This document shows, in pieces, positions 36,884-46,352 of a DNA stretch of 64,000 nt. Position 1 is the first letter of the stretch; every line of letters begins with the position of its first letter. The notes below the pieces were generated by a model. That model was not told the origin of the DNA, searched no databases, and worked only from the letters and a program-made list of their open reading frames with translations. A program made the position numbers and the translations under genes. Source of the stretch: an uncultured Bacteroidia bacterium (lineage in GTDB: Bacteria; Bacteroidota; Bacteroidia; Bacteroidales; UBA932); assembly GCA_902780935.1 (NCBI GenBank), contig CACZHP010000011.1, positions 1-64,000 on the forward strand, in the 5' to 3' direction.

Positions 36884-38254
36884 CTAATGCTGTATTGCCA
36901 TCAGTCTAATGTACTTCAGGACGGTGTCGCACCACTCCTGGTCGCCCGGCAACTGGTAGCGGGCGTTGCCCTTGGGGTCAGCGGTGAAAATGGTCTCGCC
37001 CTTGGGCGTCAACTCTACCCAGCCCCTTTCGGAAAGGGTATAGAGGTCGTCGCCCTCGACAGCGTTGATCACGGCGAGCGGATCCCACATCTTCTGGCCG
37101 GTGTCGCACTGGACGTTCTGGTAAACCCATTTGATCGGGTGGCAGTCGGTCCAGTCCATGTCGGCGATAACCTGCTCAGGACGGTAATCCAAAGGGTCTC
37201 CGACCTCTCCGGGGCAGAAGATTATATCGACCTCCTTAGGCCATAACTCAAAGAATTTCAGAGAGAAATCGATGGCCTGGGTGAAGTTGTAGTCAGGCTC
37301 GACAGCCTCGCCGAAAACTCCGCCCATCGCGTAGATGGCTTTCACCTTGTTCCTCACAAGCTCGACTCCGGAGAGGTTGGAATATTCATCCGGCCCTGAC
37401 TGGAGAAGACGGGAAAGAGAGGTCACGAAACCGACGGAAGCGATCGTCACGCTGTGGTCGGGCTGCTCGGCGAGGAGCTTGCGGTAGAGCTTGTAGCCCT
37501 CCGGGTACTCGTCCTTGCTCTTGTAAGTCTGTTTGAATAGCTTCTCAGCGTCCTCGGTGCGGGCGTAAGCTACATTATGGTAAGGGATAAATACCTTAGG
37601 GTCATGTATTCCCGCCCTCTCAAGGCCGATCGGAACATCCGGATAGCCATAGAAATTATTCATGACATCAACCGCGTCGGCATTGGCGGCTCCCATACGG
37701 TCAACCACGACACCGAGGAGGTTGCAGCGCTTCATGTCCATGTAGCGGTACAGGAGCATCAGGGCGAAGAGGTCGTCGGTTGAGGATCCCATGTCGCAGT
37801 CGAAGATGATGCGGCAGTCTTTCTGCTCGTAGTTGGATTTGATGTTGATCCCCTTACCTGCGTCATAAACCGTGTGCTGGTGGTTCTTCCGGGCGAATGC
37901 CAGGGCCGCGGCAAGGCTGTCCTCCGGGAACATCCTGGTCGAGTCGAAATAGTACTTGCCGTTCTCAGGGTTGTACCACCCTCCCACGAGACCGTTGTGC
38001 TCACGGGCGTGCTTCACCACCGCCGGGATACTCTTCTTGTCGAAACTGTTCTGGGTGTCCAAATACGAGACCATGAGTCCCTTCTGGGGCTGTCTCAAGG
38101 TGTTGAGGTCGATTGTGAATCCGTCGGGATACATCTGTCCCATGGCCCAGATGGCGTTGTAGAGTTCCTTGTCGGAGAGTTTCACCTGCTGCGCCGATAG
38201 GCTCACGCAGATCAGCGTCAAAGCGAAAACGGATAATAATTTCAAAGGTCGCAT
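36884..38254 (-). CDS. secreted nucleoside hydrolase-like protein with N-terminal extra domain
   Basis: 456 aa. Signal peptide ends LSA-QQ. Residues about 25-130 form a separate domain (GFTIDLNTLRQPQKGLMVSY, GLVGGWYNPENGKYYFDSTRMF, FARKNHQHTVYD). The nucleoside hydrolase domain follows: IIFDCDMGSSTDDLFALML is the calcium-binding Asp cluster (the DxDMGxxxDD variant common in Bacteroidetes), with GVVVDRMGAANADAV and MWDPLAVINAV further on. Expected to cleave N-glycosidic bonds of nucleosides outside the cytoplasm. The N-terminal part resembles a domain recalled from mobile-element polyvalent proteins, a tentative link. Confidence 0.75.
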   Translation of the reverse strand: MRPLKLLSVFALTLICVSLSAQQVKLSDKELYNAIWAMGQMYPDGFTIDLNTLRQPQKGLMVSYLDTQNSFDKKSIPAVVKHAREHNGLVGGWYNPENGKYYFDSTRMFPEDSLAAALAFARKNHQHTVYDAGKGINIKSNYEQKDCRIIFDCDMGSSTDDLFALMLLYRYMDMKRCNLLGVVVDRMGAANADAVDVMNNFYGYPDVPIGLERAGIHDPKVFIPYHNVAYARTEDAEKLFKQTYKSKDEYPEGYKLYRKLLAEQPDHSVTIASVGFVTSLSRLLQSGPDEYSNLSGVELVRNKVKAIYAMGGVFGEAVEPDYNFTQAIDFSLKFFELWPKEVDIIFCPGEVGDPLDYRPEQVIADMDWTDCHPIKWVYQNVQCDTGQKMWDPLAVINAVEGDDLYTLSERGWVELTPKGETIFTADPKGNARYQLPGDQEWCDTVLKYIRLMAIQH

Positions 38255-38272
38255 GTTGGAAATAGTTTTGTG

Positions 38273-39508
38273 TTAATATATTAAATCTCTAAAGTCTTTT
38301 ACTCTATGGAAGGTCACGAGGTTCCCGTCGTGGGAGTTCCTGGCTCGCTCGTCCCCGGAGCGGCTTACAATCAGGAGGTCGTCCCCATGAATGATCATGG
38401 AGGCATAGTGGCGAGCGGCGTTGTCCGCAGGGCCGACGGCCACGAGACCGGCGAAAGTCCATTTCAGAAGATCCGGGGAATATGACAGGGCGAGCCGCCG
38501 CCGGTAATTCATCCGCCCGTCCATCTGGGAATGGAGCAGCCAGTAAAGACGGCTTTCAGGGTCATAGACCACGTAAAACTTCAAGTCGGCTCCGGGAATA
38601 TGCGCGAAGTACATCTCCCGGCCGTTCTTCGTGAGCTTTTCAACAGCAAGGCTCCCGTCAGTCTTCTCCACACCCTTCATCATGACCCCGATGTCAGGAA
38701 GACCGACGCTGGCCCTCATCATCAGGACAACGGACTTCCCGGAGGGGTCGTAGAAAGGGTTATTCTCGTCATAAACCCTGATCACATTTGTCTCCAGGAT
38801 GCCGGCCTTTCCGGGGTCGGTCAAGGGGATGCCGGACGGCCGTGAGGCTTCCATATCCTCGTCCGGGTTGTAAAGGTCCGAGAACTTCCAGCTTGAGGCT
38901 TCCGTCAGGTCGTCCCCAACCTTGGCCTGCATCAGCACCGGACCTACTCCCGGCCAAGGATGGCCGTCAGAGACCCATTTCTCATAGACCAGGGTTACCT
39001 TCCCGTCGTGGATGTCCACCGGGGTGCAGCTCTGGTGCCAGCGAGGCTCCGGGCACAGGACCGAAGGCTCGGACCAAGTCTCCCCGTTGTCGTCGCTCCG
39101 GGTGATCAGGAGCCGGCCAGAATGGCCGATCATGTACAGCGACTTCCCGGCCTTGAACAGAATCTCGTGCATCATCGGAATCCTGGCGGAGGTCTCCCGC
39201 CAGGTCTTTCCATTGTCGTCTGAAAGAAGAATACGGATCTGATTGCCGGACTTGTAGTCCCCGAAATCGGATCGGGGACCGTCCAGCACACTTGTGCCTG
39301 GGCCGCCGTAATCGACTGACACGACGAGCCTTCCGTCAAATCCCTCAATTATTCCGGGGGTGTAGAGGAATACGCTGTCAGGGGCTGGGGACTCGGCTAT
39401 CACAACCTCGGAGGCGACGATATGACTATCCTTCCCGCCCGTCTGGCAAGAGGTCAAGACGGAGGCGGTGAGAGCCGCGAGCAATATTCCCAGTCCTCTG
39501 AATCTCAT
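38273..39508 (-). CDS. sialidase-fold (BNR/Asp-box) lipoprotein
   Basis: 411 aa. Lipobox LTSC. Two Asp boxes (LSDDNGKTW and RSDDNGETW) in the first half mark a six-bladed sialidase-type propeller; later blades carry FYVVYDPESRLYWLLHSQ and ALSYSPDLLKWTF. Typical GH33 Arg triad is not obvious, so it could be a sialidase, another exo-glycosidase of this fold, or a lectin-like protein. Sits 3 bp after the esterase start region and 18 bp before the nucleoside hydrolase gene, in a minus-strand operon from 41242. Confidence 0.7.
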   Translation of the reverse strand: MRFRGLGILLAALTASVLTSCQTGGKDSHIVASEVVIAESPAPDSVFLYTPGIIEGFDGRLVVSVDYGGPGTSVLDGPRSDFGDYKSGNQIRILLSDDNGKTWRETSARIPMMHEILFKAGKSLYMIGHSGRLLITRSDDNGETWSEPSVLCPEPRWHQSCTPVDIHDGKVTLVYEKWVSDGHPWPGVGPVLMQAKVGDDLTEASSWKFSDLYNPDEDMEASRPSGIPLTDPGKAGILETNVIRVYDENNPFYDPSGKSVVLMMRASVGLPDIGVMMKGVEKTDGSLAVEKLTKNGREMYFAHIPGADLKFYVVYDPESRLYWLLHSQMDGRMNYRRRLALSYSPDLLKWTFAGLVAVGPADNAARHYASMIIHGDDLLIVSRSGDERARNSHDGNLVTFHRVKDFRDLIY

Positions 39509-39511
39509 TTT

Positions 39512-40372
39512 CTATTTATCGAAATTCCTTGATGCGAAGGGAAGGGCTGTCCGAAGCGCGGTGTGCCAATATTCCCAGTTATGGACCCCGTTGCGCACCC
39601 GCAGCTCGCTTTTCACTCCTTTCTCTTTCATCTTCATGTGGAGCTCGAAGGAGAGACGGACGAGAAAGTCATCGTCGCCACAGTCGAAGAACCATTTGAC
39701 CGTGCGGAGAGACTCCAGTGTGGCGTCATCGGCATTGTCGATAAAGTCGAGCGCCGAATGGTCGTTCACGGCCTTTCTGACATAGTACAACTTGTCTATT
39801 ACCGTATCGGAACCTCCGACCTGGCCTTGCTTGTTCTCCAGCCAGGCGCTCATGGCGTAGCAGCTCGAGAACATGTCCGGGTGCCTTTGGCAATAGACCG
39901 CGCTGCCGCCTCCGCCCATGGAGAGCCCCATCACGGCCCTGTGACCTTTATCGCTGATTATCCGATACTTCCGTTCGACTTGAGGAAGGAACTCCTTGAA
40001 GAAGAAATCCTCGTAGTTCCATCCAGGCATGTTAAAATAGCCGTTCCAGGTGTTGTGGATGTCGGGACCTCCGGCGTTGGGCATGATGATCACCACTTCC
40101 CTGAGTTCCCCGGTGCCGATCAGTTCGTCGGCCACCGTCTGCATACCCCCTCTCTCAACCCATGCGGTGTAGTTGTCGCTAAGGCCGTGAAGCATATATA
40201 TCACGGGATACTGCTTGTCTGACTTGTCGAAGCCGCTGGGAAGATACACATTGTACTTCACGCACGCTCCCAGGACCTTGCTCTCAAGGCTGTCAGTCAC
40301 CACCTTTCCCGCCTTGGCGGAAAAAGCCGGCAGAAGAAGTGTGAGAATGGCCAAGTAAAAGATTTTCCTCAT
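39512..40372 (-). CDS. secreted CE1-like esterase (copy 2)
   Basis: 286 aa. Signal peptide ends SAKA. Alpha/beta hydrolase of the esterase D / feruloyl-acetyl esterase group: nucleophile elbow MGLSMGGGGSA, acid DCGDDDF and catalytic His in NGVHNWEYWHTAL. Likely removes acetyl or feruloyl esters from plant polysaccharides. It is a tandem duplicate of the gene at 40385-41242 (same length, nearly the same signal peptide, ending and motifs). Confidence 0.88.
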   Translation of the reverse strand: MRKIFYLAILTLLLPAFSAKAGKVVTDSLESKVLGACVKYNVYLPSGFDKSDKQYPVIYMLHGLSDNYTAWVERGGMQTVADELIGTGELREVVIIMPNAGGPDIHNTWNGYFNMPGWNYEDFFFKEFLPQVERKYRIISDKGHRAVMGLSMGGGGSAVYCQRHPDMFSSCYAMSAWLENKQGQVGGSDTVIDKLYYVRKAVNDHSALDFIDNADDATLESLRTVKWFFDCGDDDFLVRLSFELHMKMKEKGVKSELRVRNGVHNWEYWHTALRTALPFASRNFDK

Positions 40373-40384
40373 GATAATCTGCTG

Positions 40385-41242
40385 TTACTTATCGAAATTC
40401 CTGGAGGCGAAAGGAAGGGCTGTCCTGAAGGCGGTGTGCCAATATTCCCAGTTATGGATTCCGTCACGGACACGAAGCTCGTCCTTCACACGCTTGAGAG
40501 ACATCTTCTTGTGGAGCTCGAAGGAGAGGGTGACAAGGAAGTCGTCGTCTCCGCAGTCGAAGAACCATTTCACGGTGCGTAAGGCCTCGAGCGTCGCATC
40601 GTCGGCATTATCTACAAAATCCAGCGCGGAGTGCTCCCTGACGGCCTTGCAGGTATAGTAGAACTTGTCTTTTTTCTCCTCGGGAGTGTTCGGATTGATC
40701 TGCTGGTCCAGCCAGGCGCTCATGGCGTAGCAGCTGGAGAACATGTCCGGATGCCTCTGGGCATAGACCGTGCTTCCGCCGCCGCCCATGGAAAGGCCCA
40801 TCACGGCCCTGTGGCCCTTGTCACCGACGCAGCGGTATTTCTTCTCAACAGTAGGAATGAATTCCTTGAAGAAGAAATCCTCAAAGCTCCATCCAGGCAT
40901 ATTGAAATAGCCGTTGGGGTAGTTGCTCACGTCGGGGTTTCCGGCGTTCGGCATGAATATGACCGCCTCCCTGGCCTCGCCGGAGCGCATAAGCTCGTCA
41001 GCGACTTCTTTCATGGTGCCTTTGGACACCCAGTCCTCGTAGGTGCCGTAAAGCCCGTGGAGAAGATAAACGGAAGGGTAGAGGGCCTCTGACTTGTCAA
41101 AGCCATCCGGCAGATAGACATTGTACTTGATTGTGGCACCGAGAATTTTGCTGCTGAGGCTGTCGGTCACGATCTTTCCGGCATTGGCGGAGATGGCCGG
41201 CAGGAGAGCCAGAACGGATAATGTCAGGAGTATTTTTCTCAT
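40385..41242 (-). CDS. secreted CE1-like esterase (copy 1)
   Basis: 285 aa. Same architecture as its neighbour 12 bp downstream: signal peptide, MGLSMGGGGST elbow, DCGDDDF, DGIHNWEYWHTAF, shared C-terminus RTALPFASRNFDK. Differences cluster in the insert after SAWL (QQINPNTPEEKKD here, NKQGQVGGSDTV there), near the presumed substrate pocket, so the pair may split substrate range. First gene of a minus-strand operon reaching to 36358. Confidence 0.88.
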   Translation of the reverse strand: MRKILLTLSVLALLPAISANAGKIVTDSLSSKILGATIKYNVYLPDGFDKSEALYPSVYLLHGLYGTYEDWVSKGTMKEVADELMRSGEAREAVIFMPNAGNPDVSNYPNGYFNMPGWSFEDFFFKEFIPTVEKKYRCVGDKGHRAVMGLSMGGGGSTVYAQRHPDMFSSCYAMSAWLDQQINPNTPEEKKDKFYYTCKAVREHSALDFVDNADDATLEALRTVKWFFDCGDDDFLVTLSFELHKKMSLKRVKDELRVRDGIHNWEYWHTAFRTALPFASRNFDK

Positions 41243-41284
41243 GATAACAGGTCGTTAATTAATCGGTTTTTTTAAGCGAACATA

Positions 41285-41305
41285 TAAAAATAGTGATTAT
41301 CTTTG
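41285..41305. promoter_or_regulatory. divergent -7 boxes between esterase operon and GH36 gene
   Basis: Plus-strand TATCTTTG at 41298-41305, 21 nt before the ATG at 41327. A weaker minus-strand box TATTTTTA at 41292-41285 could serve the esterase operon starting at 41242. The two are only 5 bp apart, so polymerase binding at one would block the other. Confidence 0.5.
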
Positions 41306-41326
41306 AATAACCACACATTTTCAACG

Positions 41327-43444
41327 ATGCGAACCTCTCTTTTTGCCTTGTTTGTCGCCGCGTCCATCCTTGTTGGTTGCGGACATGACAAATCAATAGT
41401 TCCGACCGACAGGCCTTGCGCTGATCTCGAGAAGGGTCCAGCCTTGTTCGCCTCATGGGTCGAGGATCCTTCCGCCATCCCGGTCTCTTTCACCTATGCC
41501 GGAGTTCCGCATGAGGGATTAAAGGGCTTTGACATATTATCAAACACCTGTCTGACAACAGCTTCCGGAAAGTCTCTAAAGGCGGTTTTCTACATTGACG
41601 AGAATCTTGAGGCCAAGGTTGAGGCCGCCCTTAACAATGAGTTCGGGGAAATTGAATACACGGTTTGGTTCGAGAACATCGGATCCTCGCCCAGCGGGGA
41701 ACTGAAAGACCTTGAGAGCGTTGTCCTGGATTTCGATGGTGGCGACCCGATGATCCGTGGATGTCTTGGGGACCATGTCAACAAATACGCTGACTACCAG
41801 ACTCCGCTCCGCGACACCACTGTCTCGTTTGTGTCCACCGGCGGCAGGGCTACTCACGTCTATTTCCCTTACTTTGACCTTGTCCATGGTGATGGTGGCA
41901 CGCTGATGGCCCTGGGTTGGGCCGGTACCTGGCATGCCGATTTCGCAGGCAGCGATGAGGGAATAGCCATGAAAGGAGGCAATTGCAACGGCTTCGACTC
42001 CGTCCTGATGCCTGGAGAGAAAATCAGGACCGCCCTTGTGGTGATGCTGCCTTACAAAGGCCGTGACAGGGACGACGCCACAAACCTTTGGAGGGAATGG
42101 TTCATCAAGTACAATATGCCTTCTGCGGATGCCGCCGGAAATCCGATAAAACCGTTCTCAACGACATGTTTCGCCGCGGACACGGGTCTTCCGAATTCTG
42201 ACGGGTCAATATCTGAGCGTTTCTATACTTGGAAAAGGACGCTTGAACGTCTTATCTATGAGGACGTTGTACCTGATTTCAGGTGGTTCGACGCCGGGTG
42301 GTATCTCGACCCAAGAGGCAACACCGTCGCATCCGATTGGTATGGCACGGTGGGTACCTGGGAATTGGACACCCTGAAGTGGCCGGGGAAGACCTTTCTC
42401 GAGTCTAACCAGGCTTGCCACGATGCCGGGATGAAGGTTCTCACGTGGTTTGAGCCGGAGAGTGTTTGTGACGTTGAGGACTTGGCGAGGAATTTCGGTT
42501 ATAATCCCGAGTGGGCGGACTTTAACAGGGGACACCGGTACACGAGCAACCTCGGCAACAAGGACTGTCTGGAGTGGACCCTCGGCAGGATCACTAAGAT
42601 GATGGGGGAGAATGGAGTGGATCTCTTCAGGGAAGACAACAACTCCAACCCTGTCAAGGCTTGGAAGGGGTTCGATGAGAAGACCGCCACCAAGACCGGA
42701 CTTCAAAGGACAGGGATTACAGAGAATCTTGCCATCCAGGGACATTATGAGCTTTGGGACAGGATCATAGACTTCTGTGCGAAGAACGGAAAGTGCACAT
42801 ATATAGATAATTGCGCATCCGGAGGAGGGCGTAACGACATAGAGTCTCTTCGTCGCAGCCTGCCGTTCATGAGAAGCGACGCCGACAGGACCACCACGGC
42901 GTTGAGACTTTCTATGACCACTTCTTATTGCCGTTGGATTCCCTTCCATGGGGCGAATACCAAGGAGTCGGCGGACGAATTGGCTCCGGGAATGGCTGGC
43001 GGCAGCACGTTCTACATCACAAGGGCTTCCTGGCTCCCGGTCTATAATATCTCTGAGGTTTTCACCCACGATGTGGATATGGATTATGACCGCCTAAGGG
43101 CGACCTTTGGAGAGTGGAAGAAATTTAACCACCTGCTAGTCAAGGATATGTATCCATTGACTCCTTGGCACCGGCCAGAGGATGACTCCAACTGGACGGC
43201 GATAGCCTGGCACGACAGGGAGACTGGTGAGGCTGTGCTACAGGCCTTCCGTCAGGAGACTTGCCAGGAGCCGGAATATACCGCCTTCCTTAAATTCCTT
43301 GATCCCGCCAGGAACTACAAAGTCACTAATGTGGACACGGCCGAAACCATGATTAAGACAGGTTCCGCTCTCGCTTCCGATGGAATCAAGATCTCGCTCC
43401 CGGAGCCTAAATCATCCGCGGTTTATCACATATTACCTGAATAA
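41327..43444 (+). CDS. GH36-family alpha-galactosidase, secreted lipoprotein
   Basis: 705 aa from the ATG at 41327 (the frame's earlier TTG at 41303 lies inside the promoter). Lipobox LVGC. GH36 landmarks: RWFDAGWYLDPRG, VLTWFEPESVC, DLFREDNN (nucleophile Asp, the variant of KxDxN), YIDNCASGGGRNDIESLRR and MRSDADRTTTAL (acid/base Asp). Hydrolyses terminal alpha-galactosides (melibiose, raffinose, galactomannan side chains). It is divergent from the esterase pair and followed 16 bp later by another esterase. Confidence 0.85.
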   Translation: MRTSLFALFVAASILVGCGHDKSIVPTDRPCADLEKGPALFASWVEDPSAIPVSFTYAGVPHEGLKGFDILSNTCLTTASGKSLKAVFYIDENLEAKVEAALNNEFGEIEYTVWFENIGSSPSGELKDLESVVLDFDGGDPMIRGCLGDHVNKYADYQTPLRDTTVSFVSTGGRATHVYFPYFDLVHGDGGTLMALGWAGTWHADFAGSDEGIAMKGGNCNGFDSVLMPGEKIRTALVVMLPYKGRDRDDATNLWREWFIKYNMPSADAAGNPIKPFSTTCFAADTGLPNSDGSISERFYTWKRTLERLIYEDVVPDFRWFDAGWYLDPRGNTVASDWYGTVGTWELDTLKWPGKTFLESNQACHDAGMKVLTWFEPESVCDVEDLARNFGYNPEWADFNRGHRYTSNLGNKDCLEWTLGRITKMMGENGVDLFREDNNSNPVKAWKGFDEKTATKTGLQRTGITENLAIQGHYELWDRIIDFCAKNGKCTYIDNCASGGGRNDIESLRRSLPFMRSDADRTTTALRLSMTTSYCRWIPFHGANTKESADELAPGMAGGSTFYITRASWLPVYNISEVFTHDVDMDYDRLRATFGEWKKFNHLLVKDMYPLTPWHRPEDDSNWTAIAWHDRETGEAVLQAFRQETCQEPEYTAFLKFLDPARNYKVTNVDTAETMIKTGSALASDGIKISLPEPKSSAVYHILPE

Positions 43445-43460
43445 TCAATTATTTAAAGAT

Positions 43461-45191
43461 ATGAAAAAGATATTAGGATTAGTTCTTCTGTTTTGCTCCC
43501 TGCAGGCTTTCGCCTTGGAGCGTGAGCTTATCTGGCCTAAGGGAAAGATGCCTGATCCACAGGATCACCAGATCGCTGCGATGACCTATGAGGTCGGGGC
43601 GAAAGGTTTCAAGCCGGAAAAGCACAAGGTGGCTTATCTTGAATGGTTCGACGCCCCTGACCCTTCAGTCAAAAAGGATGTCTGCATGATCCTTATCTCA
43701 GGCGGGTCGTATCAGAATTGCTGTGATAAGCACTTGATTGACTATTGGCAGAAAGAACTTACCAAGATCGGAGTCCAGTGCGTCAACTTCGTCTATAGGA
43801 CTCCCCGTCCAGTCGGCCTCCCGATTTACCAGAGCGCTTGGGAAGACGGCCAGAGGGCAGTGAGGATGGTCCGCTCGGAGGCGGCCAAGAGGGGATTCGA
43901 CCCTGAGAAAATCGGAACTGTCTCGATGTCAGCTGGTTCCCATCTGGCTCTTATGTTGGCGACAAGTTCCCAGACTCCCGCATACGAGCCGATCGACAAG
44001 CTGGATGAGATCCCTTGCCATATCAATTGGGCGATAGTCAACGCTCCCGCCTATGTCACGACAGACGGAGAGACCGGCACTCCCGCCCTCAGGGACGGCT
44101 ACGGGGCTGACGTGAAGCTCAGCGAGGCATTCAAGTTCGACGAGAAGACCTGCCCGATGAGCTTGCACCATGGCGGGCTGGATCCATATTCACCGAACGG
44201 CTCCACTCTTGTTTATAGACAGCTCAGGCGCATGGGGATTCCGGCCGAATTGCATCTGTATCCGGGCAAGGGCCACGGGGCTTTCGGCTTCGAGAGAGGA
44301 ATCGAGTTCATGACCCAGATGGGTTATCTCGGACCCCTCGGCGAGCCTGAGAAACTGATGGACAGGTTCGCGGCTGACGTTCCTGGTGTCACCATGACCT
44401 CGGAGGATATCTGGCCCGAGGGAAAGATGCCTGATCCCCAGCCTGACCAGTGCAAGCCTTATATTGAGTGGCATATTCCCGCCGTTCTCAAGACCACTGC
44501 GATCCAGATTATCTATGCCGGAGGCGCTTACAACTTCAACCGTCCGGAGGACTTTGAGGTCGCTCCCGCACGGAAATACTTGAACGAGAAAGGAATGGCC
44601 GTCGTGGTCATGAAGTACCGCACCCCCAGGCCGAAGACCGGTCTGGCTAAGCACACCACCGCCTGGCAGGATCTCCAGAGAGCCATCCGTATCGTACGTT
44701 CCGAGGCTCCCGCCAAAGGACTTGACCCCGACAGGATCGGAATCATGGGCTCTTCGGCCGGCGGCCACCTGACCCTCATGGGAGTCACATCCTCAAGGCA
44801 TAAGGCATATTATCCGATCGACGACATCGACAAAATCTCCTGCAAGGTACAGTGGGGAATAGGAATATACCCGGCATATTCCCTGACCGACGGACTTGAG
44901 AGCCCGAACTCCGGCGGAGGAAATGATGACTCAGCCGTCCTGGCTCCGGAGTTCTCGTTCGACCTCGACACCGCCCCGATGCTCTTCATCCACGGCGACG
45001 CTGACGGTTGGGCAGCGATGAACTCCGTGAAGACTTGGGAGAAGATGCGCGCAATGGGCATCCAAAGCGAGCTCCACACCTTGGCTCTCAGGCCGCACTG
45101 CTTCCAGGAGAAGGCCTCCCCGGGAACCGGCAGCTACACCTGGCTTGACCGTATAGGCGAATATCTCCAACCGCAGTTTGATAAAGAATAG
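43461..45191 (+). CDS. secreted tandem double-domain alpha/beta-hydrolase esterase
   Basis: 576 aa from the ATG at 43461 (MKKILGLVLLF signal peptide). Two homologous hydrolase domains lie head to tail, each introduced by the same phrase (LIWPKGKMPDPQ near residue 20 and DIWPEGKMPDPQ near residue 315). Domain 1: elbow VSMSAGSHLAL, His in GKGHGAFGF. Domain 2: elbow MGSSAGGHLTL, Asp in FIHGDADGW, His in LRPHCFQEK. Both keep a plausible Ser-Asp-His set, so both may be active. Related single-domain proteins are BD-FAE/acetyl-xylan-esterase-like. Confidence 0.83.
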   Translation: MKKILGLVLLFCSLQAFALERELIWPKGKMPDPQDHQIAAMTYEVGAKGFKPEKHKVAYLEWFDAPDPSVKKDVCMILISGGSYQNCCDKHLIDYWQKELTKIGVQCVNFVYRTPRPVGLPIYQSAWEDGQRAVRMVRSEAAKRGFDPEKIGTVSMSAGSHLALMLATSSQTPAYEPIDKLDEIPCHINWAIVNAPAYVTTDGETGTPALRDGYGADVKLSEAFKFDEKTCPMSLHHGGLDPYSPNGSTLVYRQLRRMGIPAELHLYPGKGHGAFGFERGIEFMTQMGYLGPLGEPEKLMDRFAADVPGVTMTSEDIWPEGKMPDPQPDQCKPYIEWHIPAVLKTTAIQIIYAGGAYNFNRPEDFEVAPARKYLNEKGMAVVVMKYRTPRPKTGLAKHTTAWQDLQRAIRIVRSEAPAKGLDPDRIGIMGSSAGGHLTLMGVTSSRHKAYYPIDDIDKISCKVQWGIGIYPAYSLTDGLESPNSGGGNDDSAVLAPEFSFDLDTAPMLFIHGDADGWAAMNSVKTWEKMRAMGIQSELHTLALRPHCFQEKASPGTGSYTWLDRIGEYLQPQFDKE

Positions 45192-45206
45192 AAAGACTGA
45201 AGGCTT

Positions 45207-46337
45207 ATGATGACCACTACTGTTTCCTACAAGCAGATAGAAAGCCTGGACAAGCTCCCGGCGCCGGACAGCTCCGGTTTCGTGACGCACTATGTGTTCC
45301 AGTATATTGACTTCAACAAGGCACCCCAGTACATCGCCGCCAGGCATCGCTTCTCGGACTGCTTTTTCTTCGGCTGCGAGATTCCCAAGGAACTTGAGGA
45401 CGGGATAGGCACGTCTTGTCTGGTGTTCCCGCGCATGGGAATGCCGTACAATGTGTTCCGCAGCAAGTTATACACGGCTGAGTATCTTTATGACGGCTAT
45501 GACCCCGAGAATGAGGACACATTCCCTAATTGTTTTGATTCAAAGGTTTTCGCCGACTACATCGAAAAAGGCAAGGAGAGCGACAACATCCGGGAGACCC
45601 TCGGTCGGTCGCTTCATGACCATGCGATCGGAGAGGCTATGAACGATTTCCTCAGCCGCTTCGACGAGAGGCAGGTAGTCGCCGTGATGGGCGGCCACGC
45701 TTTGAAAAGGACGGATGACGCTTTCGCCACCATCGCTTACATAAGCAAGTGCCTGACAGAGAGAGGGAAACTTATGGCCTCCGGTGGTGGTCCCGGTGCC
45801 ATGGAGGCGACCCATCTTGGCGCCTGGATGGCCGGAAAGAGCCAGGAGGACCTTGAGGATGCCTTGACTATGCTCAAGGTCGCTCCTACATTCAGGGATC
45901 CGGGCTGGCTCAGGACCGCTTTCGAGGTCAGGAAGAAATATCCCCAGGAAATGTACCGCAGCCTCGGTATCCCGACATGGTTCTATGGCCACGAGCCGTC
46001 AACCCCTCTGGCTACTGACATCGCCAAATATTTCATGAACAGCGTCAGGGAGGATATTCTCCTTACCATTTCCAAGGGAGGCATCATCTACTCCCCGGGT
46101 TCGGCCGGTACGATGCAGGAGATATTCCAGGACGCGGCCCAGAATCACTATCAGTCGTTCGGTTATGCCAGTCCGATGGTTTTCTTCGGGCAAGATTTCT
46201 TCAGCAGGCAGATCCCCGTCTATCCTCTTCTTGAGGACCTGCTGTCCCGGGGGGTGTATAAGAATCTTATCTTGTCCATAACGGACGATCCGGAGGAGGT
46301 CATTTCCAATATCATGGATTTCACGGCGAACAAATAA
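45207..46337 (+). CDS. LOG-family (TIGR00730-like) nucleotide-binding hydrolase
   Basis: 376 aa, cytoplasmic. The core carries VAVMGGHALKR, MASGGGPGAMEATHLGAWMAG (the GGGxGxM site) and IIYSPGSAGTMQEIFQDA, in which the usual PGGxGTxxE has Ser for the second Gly. Small LOG proteins (about 180 aa) release ribose-5-phosphate from nucleoside monophosphates; this longer version has an extra 150-residue N-terminal part. It lies in the run 41327-48269 of plus-strand genes. Activity is unproven. Confidence 0.75.
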   Translation: MMTTTVSYKQIESLDKLPAPDSSGFVTHYVFQYIDFNKAPQYIAARHRFSDCFFFGCEIPKELEDGIGTSCLVFPRMGMPYNVFRSKLYTAEYLYDGYDPENEDTFPNCFDSKVFADYIEKGKESDNIRETLGRSLHDHAIGEAMNDFLSRFDERQVVAVMGGHALKRTDDAFATIAYISKCLTERGKLMASGGGPGAMEATHLGAWMAGKSQEDLEDALTMLKVAPTFRDPGWLRTAFEVRKKYPQEMYRSLGIPTWFYGHEPSTPLATDIAKYFMNSVREDILLTISKGGIIYSPGSAGTMQEIFQDAAQNHYQSFGYASPMVFFGQDFFSRQIPVYPLLEDLLSRGVYKNLILSITDDPEEVISNIMDFTANK

Positions 46338-46352
46338 ATAGATAATCGGAGA

